Assembly (NCBI GenBank): GCA_016869215.1
Contig: VGEP01000001.1
Span: 124,001-188,000 of the forward strand
DNA length: 64,000 nt
Reading direction: 5' to 3'
DNA from: Alphaproteobacteria bacterium
GTDB lineage: Bacteria; Pseudomonadota; Alphaproteobacteria; Rhizobiales; Xanthobacteraceae
Shown: positions 60,065-64,000 of the stretch, in pieces
How positions within the stretch are numbered: the first letter of the stretch is position 1
How the letters are laid out: every line of letters begins with the position of its first letter
Program-made: the position numbers and the translations under genes
The notes under the pieces: model-generated
Told to the model about the DNA's origin: nothing
What the model saw: only the letters and a program-made list of their open reading frames with translations
Database searches by the model: none

Positions 60065-61002
60065 TGCAGACCCGCAAGCTCGGCAAAACAGGGATCGAAG
60101 TTTCCGCCGTCGGTGTCGGCTGCAACAACTTCGGCGGCCGGATGCCCGACATCGCTGCGGTGCGCGCCGTGGTTCACAAGGCGCTCGATCTTGGCGTGAC
60201 GCTGTTCGACACCGCCGACGCTTACGGTAACAAGGGCGGCTCCGAGACAATGCTGGGCGAAATCCTAGGCCCCCGGCGCAAGGACGTGGTGCTCGCGACC
60301 AAGTTCGGCATGGCGATGAAGGAGCCGGGCTCCGGCGGAGCATCGGCGCGCTACATCGCGCAGGCGGTCGAGGCGAGTCTCAAGCGCCTGAAGACCGACT
60401 GGATCGACCTCTACCAGATGCACTATCCGGACCCCCGCACGCCCATCGACGAAACAATCGTCGCGCTCGACCAGCTTGTCTGGCAGGGCAAGGTGCGCGC
60501 CATCGGCTGCTCCAACTGCTCGGCCAAGGAGGTCGAGGTGGCGCAGGTCGCGGCGGCGCAGGCGAAGCGGACGGCGTTTGCAACCAGCCAGGACGAGTAC
60601 AGCCTTCTGGTGCGCGACATTGAGCCCGATCGGCTGCGGATCATGCAGCGCCACGGTATGACGCTCCTCCCCTATGCACCGCTCGCAAGCGGCTTCCTGA
60701 CCGGCAAATACCGCCGCAATGTGCCCTTGCCGAAAGGCGCCCGGCTGTCCTACAGCCGTCACCACGCCGACGATGTGGTGAACGAGCGAAACTGGCAAAT
60801 GGTAGAGAGACTGAACGGTGTCGCTCAACGAACCGGCCGCTCCATGCTGGAACTGGCCTTCGGCTGGCTGCTCGCCAAGCCCGTCGTCGCGAGCGTGATC
60901 GCCGGTGCAAGCACGCCCGGGCAGATCGAGAGCAACGTCGCGGCCGGAAGGAACGCGCTTCCACCCGTGATTGTCGCGGAACTCGATCGCATTACCGGGT
61001 AA
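60064..61002 (+). CDS. Aldo-keto reductase
   Basis: 312-residue (alpha/beta)8 NADPH-dependent reductase. The AKR tetrad is visible: D and Y in LFDTADAYGN near 49-58, K in LATKFGM near 78-84 and H in YQMHYPDP near 118-125. Reduces aldehydes or ketones. The start ATG 60064 overlaps the Gfo/Idh stop by one base (TGATG), showing translational coupling; an upstream TTG at 60061 is less likely. Three bases separate its stop from the FAD monooxygenase start. Confidence 0.94.
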   Translation: MQTRKLGKTGIEVSAVGVGCNNFGGRMPDIAAVRAVVHKALDLGVTLFDTADAYGNKGGSETMLGEILGPRRKDVVLATKFGMAMKEPGSGGASARYIAQAVEASLKRLKTDWIDLYQMHYPDPRTPIDETIVALDQLVWQGKVRAIGCSNCSAKEVEVAQVAAAQAKRTAFATSQDEYSLLVRDIEPDRLRIMQRHGMTLLPYAPLASGFLTGKYRRNVPLPKGARLSYSRHHADDVVNERNWQMVERLNGVAQRTGRSMLELAFGWLLAKPVVASVIAGASTPGQIESNVAAGRNALPPVIVAELDRITG

Positions 61003-61005
61003 GTC

Positions 61006-62253
61006 ATGGCACAGCATCGCGCGCTCATCGTCGGTGGATCGGTCGGCGGATTATTCGCGGCGAACCTGCTGCGCGCCAGCGGTTGGGACGCGGTCGTGTT
61101 CGAGCGCAACCCGGAAGAGCTGACCGGCCGAGGCGCCGGCATCAGCACGCATCCGCAGTTGCACGACATCATGCGGCGGCTTGGCATCGCATTCGACGAT
61201 TCCATGGGCATCACCGTGCGGGACGTGGTGTTCCTCGACCGCGACGGCCGCGCCTATGTCGAACGCGACACGCACCGGGTGATGAGCTCGTGGGGCCGCA
61301 TCTTCCGCTCGCTACGCGATATGGTGCCGGAGGGAAGCTACCGGCTCGGCATGTCGCTCACGCGCGTCGAGCAGGATGCAGGCGGCGTCACTGCAATCTT
61401 CGCCGACGGCACGCGCGAGCGCGGCGATCTTCTCGTGGGCGCCGACGGCAGCCGCTCGACGGTGCGCGAGCAGTTCCTGCCCGGACATCAACCGGAGTAC
61501 GCGGGCTATGTCGCCTGGCGCGCCATGCTCGACGAGCGCGACATTCCGCCCGCGATCCACGCCGAGCTGTTCCACCGCTACACTTATTGCTTGCCGCCGG
61601 GCGAATTGTTCCTCGCCTACCCGGTCCCGGGCCGCAACAACGAAACGCAAGCCGGCCAGCGCGCCTATAACATCGTCTGGTACCGGCCGACGACGCCCGA
61701 GCGACTCGCCGACTTCTGCACCGATGCGGCGGGCAAATGCCACGGCACCGCCATCGCGCCCCCGCTGCTGCGCCCCGACGTCATCGCCTGGGCCAAGGCG
61801 CAGGCGCGCGCGCTGGTCGCGCCGCAGGTCGCGGAGATTTTCGAGCGCGATCCGCGGCCGTTCTTCCAGGCCATTTTCGATCTGGACGCGCCGCAGATCG
61901 CGTTCGGTCGCGTGGCGCTGCTCGGCGACGCAGCCTTCGTCGCGCGGCCGCATCCGGGCGCGGGCACGACCAAGGCCGCGCTCGACGCCGCCAAGCTTGC
62001 GGACTCGATCGCGGCCCACGGCCTGGAGCGTGGGCTTACCGCCTATCAGCGCGAGCAGAAGGCATTCGGCAGCGGCATCGTCGCGCTGGGCCGCCGCGAG
62101 GGCGCGTTCCTGACCGACTGGCTGAAACCGCCGACGGAACGCACATATCCCTGGCAGACCTGGGACATCGAGGAACTGATGCACTCGCACAATTCCCGCA
62201 GCGCCGAGGTCCGCAAGGTCCTCGACGCGAGCCGTAACCTGGGTGCAGCATGA
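61006..62253 (+). CDS. FAD-dependent monooxygenase (PHBH-like, class A)
   Basis: 415-residue aromatic hydroxylase-type flavoprotein. FAD motif VGGSVGGLFAANLLRASG near 9-26, a VGADGSRSTVREQ segment near 145-157 for NAD(P)H/FAD contact, and LLGDAAFVARPHPGAG near 305-320 for ribityl binding. Uses NAD(P)H and O2 to hydroxylate activated rings without a separate reductase. In the middle of the CocE operon; substrate likely the hydrolysis product of an ester or amide (inference). Confidence 0.93.
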   Translation: MAQHRALIVGGSVGGLFAANLLRASGWDAVVFERNPEELTGRGAGISTHPQLHDIMRRLGIAFDDSMGITVRDVVFLDRDGRAYVERDTHRVMSSWGRIFRSLRDMVPEGSYRLGMSLTRVEQDAGGVTAIFADGTRERGDLLVGADGSRSTVREQFLPGHQPEYAGYVAWRAMLDERDIPPAIHAELFHRYTYCLPPGELFLAYPVPGRNNETQAGQRAYNIVWYRPTTPERLADFCTDAAGKCHGTAIAPPLLRPDVIAWAKAQARALVAPQVAEIFERDPRPFFQAIFDLDAPQIAFGRVALLGDAAFVARPHPGAGTTKAALDAAKLADSIAAHGLERGLTAYQREQKAFGSGIVALGRREGAFLTDWLKPPTERTYPWQTWDIEELMHSHNSRSAEVRKVLDASRNLGAA

Positions 62254-62269
62254 GCGCGGAGGTGCCCCT

Positions 62270-63469
62270 ATGAGCCCGAGCCGACTGGCCGTCGTCAGCG
62301 ACGATGCCGCAACCGCCGTCCTCGAACGCGCCCGTGCGCTGGTTCCCGTTCTGGCGCAGCGCTCCCCCGACACCGAACGCAATCGCCGCGTTCCGGACGA
62401 AACCATCGCGGACTTCCACCGCGCGGGACTGTTCCGCGTGCTGCAGCCCAAACGCTTTGGCGGGCTTGAACTCGATTTCAAGGTCTTCGCCTCGATCACG
62501 CGCGAACTGGCGCGCGGCTGCGGCTCCAGCGCCTGGGTCTATGCCGTCGTCGAGGAGCTGTTCTGGACGCTCGCGACCTTCCCCGAGGAAGCGCAGAAGG
62601 AGGTCTGGAACGAGGACGACACCGCGCTGGCCTGCGCCGCACTCATGCCGTCCGGCTCCGGCGTGCGCGACGGCGACGGCTGGCGGCTCAACGGCGACTG
62701 GCATTTCTTGAGCGGATCCGACCACGCCTCCTGGGTGTTCCTGACCGCGAACTGCGACAACGGAAGCGGCGGCCGGGAAATCCGGAACTTCTTCGTCCGC
62801 GCCCGCGAGCTGCAATTCGTCGACGACTGGAACGTGATGGGCCTCGTCGGCACCGGCTCGAAGAGCGTCAAGGTCGACAACGTGTTCGTACCCGCACACC
62901 GCTCGGTGCGCTACGATGACATCATCGCGGGCACCGCACCGGGCAGCCGCGTCCATCCGCAATATCCGATGTGCCGCGCGCCGCGCCGCTACGTGACCGC
63001 GTTCTCGATCTCACCCGTTCTGGTGGGCCTCGCCAACCGCGCACTCGACATCACCACCGGCATGGTGCGCAGCAAGCTCAATTCCGGCTCGGTCCCCGAA
63101 GACTTCGAGATCGTGCAGCAGAAGATTGCCGAGAGCGCGGCCGATATCGCGACCGCCAACATGATTCTCGATACGTCGCTGCAGCGATGCGTCGACACGC
63201 TGAACGAGAACATGCCGATCGGCGCAGACGCTGTCGCCGAAAACCGCCTGATGGCATCCTACATGATGCGGCTGTCGAAGCAGGCGGTGGAGCGGCTGTG
63301 CTCGCTCAGCGGCTCGCGCTGGGCGTTCAACAGCCACCCGATGCAGATCGTATTGCGCGACATGCTGGTCGGCGCGACCCACCGCAGTTACAACTGGGAG
63401 GCGATGGCGCGCGAATACAGCCAGAGCATCGGCATCGCCCGCGGGGGAGCAGCGCCGGTCGGGCCTTGA
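62270..63469 (+). CDS. HsaA/HpaB-like flavin-dependent monooxygenase (acyl-CoA dehydrogenase fold)
   Basis: 399-residue paralogue of the gene at 48071-49282. Shared landmarks: LQPKRFGGLELDFKV near 59-73, RGCGSSAWVYAVVEE near 82-96, DWHFLSGSDHASWVF near 143-157 and DNVFVPAHRSVRYDD near 202-216. Expected two-component monooxygenase using FADH2/FMNH2 from a partner reductase not found here. ATG 62270 has GGAGG seven bases upstream; the upstream 62243 extension overlaps the monooxygenase stop. Coupled to that gene, so the operon carries two mechanistically different flavin hydroxylases. Confidence 0.9.
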   Translation: MSPSRLAVVSDDAATAVLERARALVPVLAQRSPDTERNRRVPDETIADFHRAGLFRVLQPKRFGGLELDFKVFASITRELARGCGSSAWVYAVVEELFWTLATFPEEAQKEVWNEDDTALACAALMPSGSGVRDGDGWRLNGDWHFLSGSDHASWVFLTANCDNGSGGREIRNFFVRARELQFVDDWNVMGLVGTGSKSVKVDNVFVPAHRSVRYDDIIAGTAPGSRVHPQYPMCRAPRRYVTAFSISPVLVGLANRALDITTGMVRSKLNSGSVPEDFEIVQQKIAESAADIATANMILDTSLQRCVDTLNENMPIGADAVAENRLMASYMMRLSKQAVERLCSLSGSRWAFNSHPMQIVLRDMLVGATHRSYNWEAMAREYSQSIGIARGGAAPVGP

Positions 63470-63525
63470 GGCGGCGCTTGAGCCAATAGCGGCCACGACA
63501 CAAAGAGGGCCGAGGGGAGGACGGA

Positions 63526-64000
63526 ATGAGCTACCGCGAAGTCAGCGAAATCCGCGACGGCATGCGGATCGACTGGGACCTGCCGATCGAGATGGACGAC
63601 GGCGTGGTACTGCGCTGCGACGTCTATCGGCCGGTCAAGCCCGGCCGCTATCCGGTTCTCATCACGTACGGGCCCTACGGCAAGTGGCTGCATTTCGCCG
63701 ACCTCTACAAGGAGCAGTGGGAGCGGATGTGCGAAATCCATCCCGACGTTCCGACCGGCTCCACCAACAAGTATCAGCAGTGGGAGGTCGTCGACCCCGA
63801 GAAGTGGGTGCCGGACGGCTATGCCTGCGTGCGCGTCGACAGCCGCGGCGCGGGCCGCTCGCCAGGCGTCATCGACATCTGGTCGCTGCGCGAGGCGCAG
63901 GACTTCGCGATCTGCGTCGACTGGGCGGGCGTCCAGCCGTGGTCGAACGGCAAGGTCGGCATCAACGGCATTTCCTACTACGCCGAGAACGCCTGGAAGT
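63526..64000 (+). CDS. CocE/NonD-family alpha/beta hydrolase, truncated by window edge
   Basis: N-terminal 158 residues only; the frame is open at the right edge. ATG 63526 follows GGGGAGGACGGA. The sequence closely follows the paralogue at 57319: IRDGMRIDWD, EMDDGVVLR, EKWVPDGYACVRVDSRGAGRSPG, and the nucleophile segment INGISYYAENAW. It is 56 bases downstream of the HsaA-like gene and thus closes the visible part of the same operon. Confidence 0.92.
   Translation, partial: MSYREVSEIRDGMRIDWDLPIEMDDGVVLRCDVYRPVKPGRYPVLITYGPYGKWLHFADLYKEQWERMCEIHPDVPTGSTNKYQQWEVVDPEKWVPDGYACVRVDSRGAGRSPGVIDIWSLREAQDFAICVDWAGVQPWSNGKVGINGISYYAENAWK

Noticed and set aside
1-64000. CRISPR arrays, prophage, insertion sequences
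   Set aside because: No regularly spaced repeats, Cas-like proteins, phage structural genes, integrases or transposases were seen; the only mobile-type signals are the VapBC pair and the palindromic repeats.

Overview
The window reads as chromosomal DNA of a high-GC alphaproteobacterium, most likely a Rhizobiales member near Bradyrhizobium, Rhodopseudomonas or Xanthobacteraceae. Signs are the strong GC bias at third codon positions, a DUF2336 protein, Bug/TctC, TRAP and TctAB transporters, many HpcH aldolases and CaiB transferases, and nested palindromes between genes. This is inference from gene content; no rRNA or tRNA gene was found to anchor it.

Layout. (1) 1-12.4 kb: a left-edge flavin (LLM) monooxygenase, an H-NS-like protein, then a cell-surface sugar locus: C-methyltransferase-like enzyme, NAD-dependent epimerase, DegT aminotransferase, left-handed beta-helix acyltransferase, GT2 glycosyltransferase, large membrane protein, Nudix hydrolase and nucleotide-sugar dehydrogenase. 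A lower-GC pair (secreted HExxH peptidase-like protein and a membrane-anchored helical-repeat protein, 3.2-4.7 kb) interrupts it. (2) 12.5-27 kb: two divergent catabolic operons. Leftward: class II aldolase, three-subunit molybdenum hydroxylase, TRAP transporter and amidohydrolase. Rightward: HpcH aldolase, Ldh-family dehydrogenase, MBL hydrolase and TctCBA transporter. (3) 27-33.4 kb: a VapBC pair, a 3-hydroxyisobutyrate-dehydrogenase-like enzyme and amidohydrolase, two small unrecognised genes, then MarR / extradiol dioxygenase (VOC type) / quinone oxidoreductase. (4) 33.4-43.5 kb: ABC-2 exporter, LLM monooxygenase, exported amidohydrolase, a LigJ-like 4-oxalomesaconate hydratase diverging from an aldolase/dehydrogenase pair, DUF2336 and an MFS exporter. 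(5) 43.5-52.5 kb: LLM monooxygenase, LigA-like and LigB-like extradiol dioxygenase genes separated by two others, isochorismatase-like hydrolase, HsaA-like flavin monooxygenase, a frameshifted cytochrome/beta-propeller gene and a GMC oxidoreductase. (6) 52.7-64 kb: CaiB transferase plus CoA lyase; a leftward thiolase-fold/DUF35/ketopantoate-reductase-like operon; and a tightly packed rightward operon of CocE/NonD hydrolase, Gfo/Idh/MocA, aldo-keto reductase, FAD monooxygenase, HsaA-like flavoprotein and a second CocE/NonD hydrolase running off the edge.

Together the genes describe a catabolic region: importers take up carboxylated or aromatic compounds; flavin and molybdenum enzymes oxidise them; two unrelated extradiol dioxygenases open rings; hydratase, aldolases, amidohydrolases and CoA enzymes process the products. 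Substrates cannot be read from sequence. Only one conventional transcription factor (MarR) is visible. The points most worth a second look are the thiolase-fold protein lacking thiolase catalytic residues beside DUF35, the LigB-like protein lacking the expected catalytic His, the dispersed LigA/LigB/LigJ set, the His-rich small gene at 30.4 kb, and the single-base frameshift at 49.76 kb.
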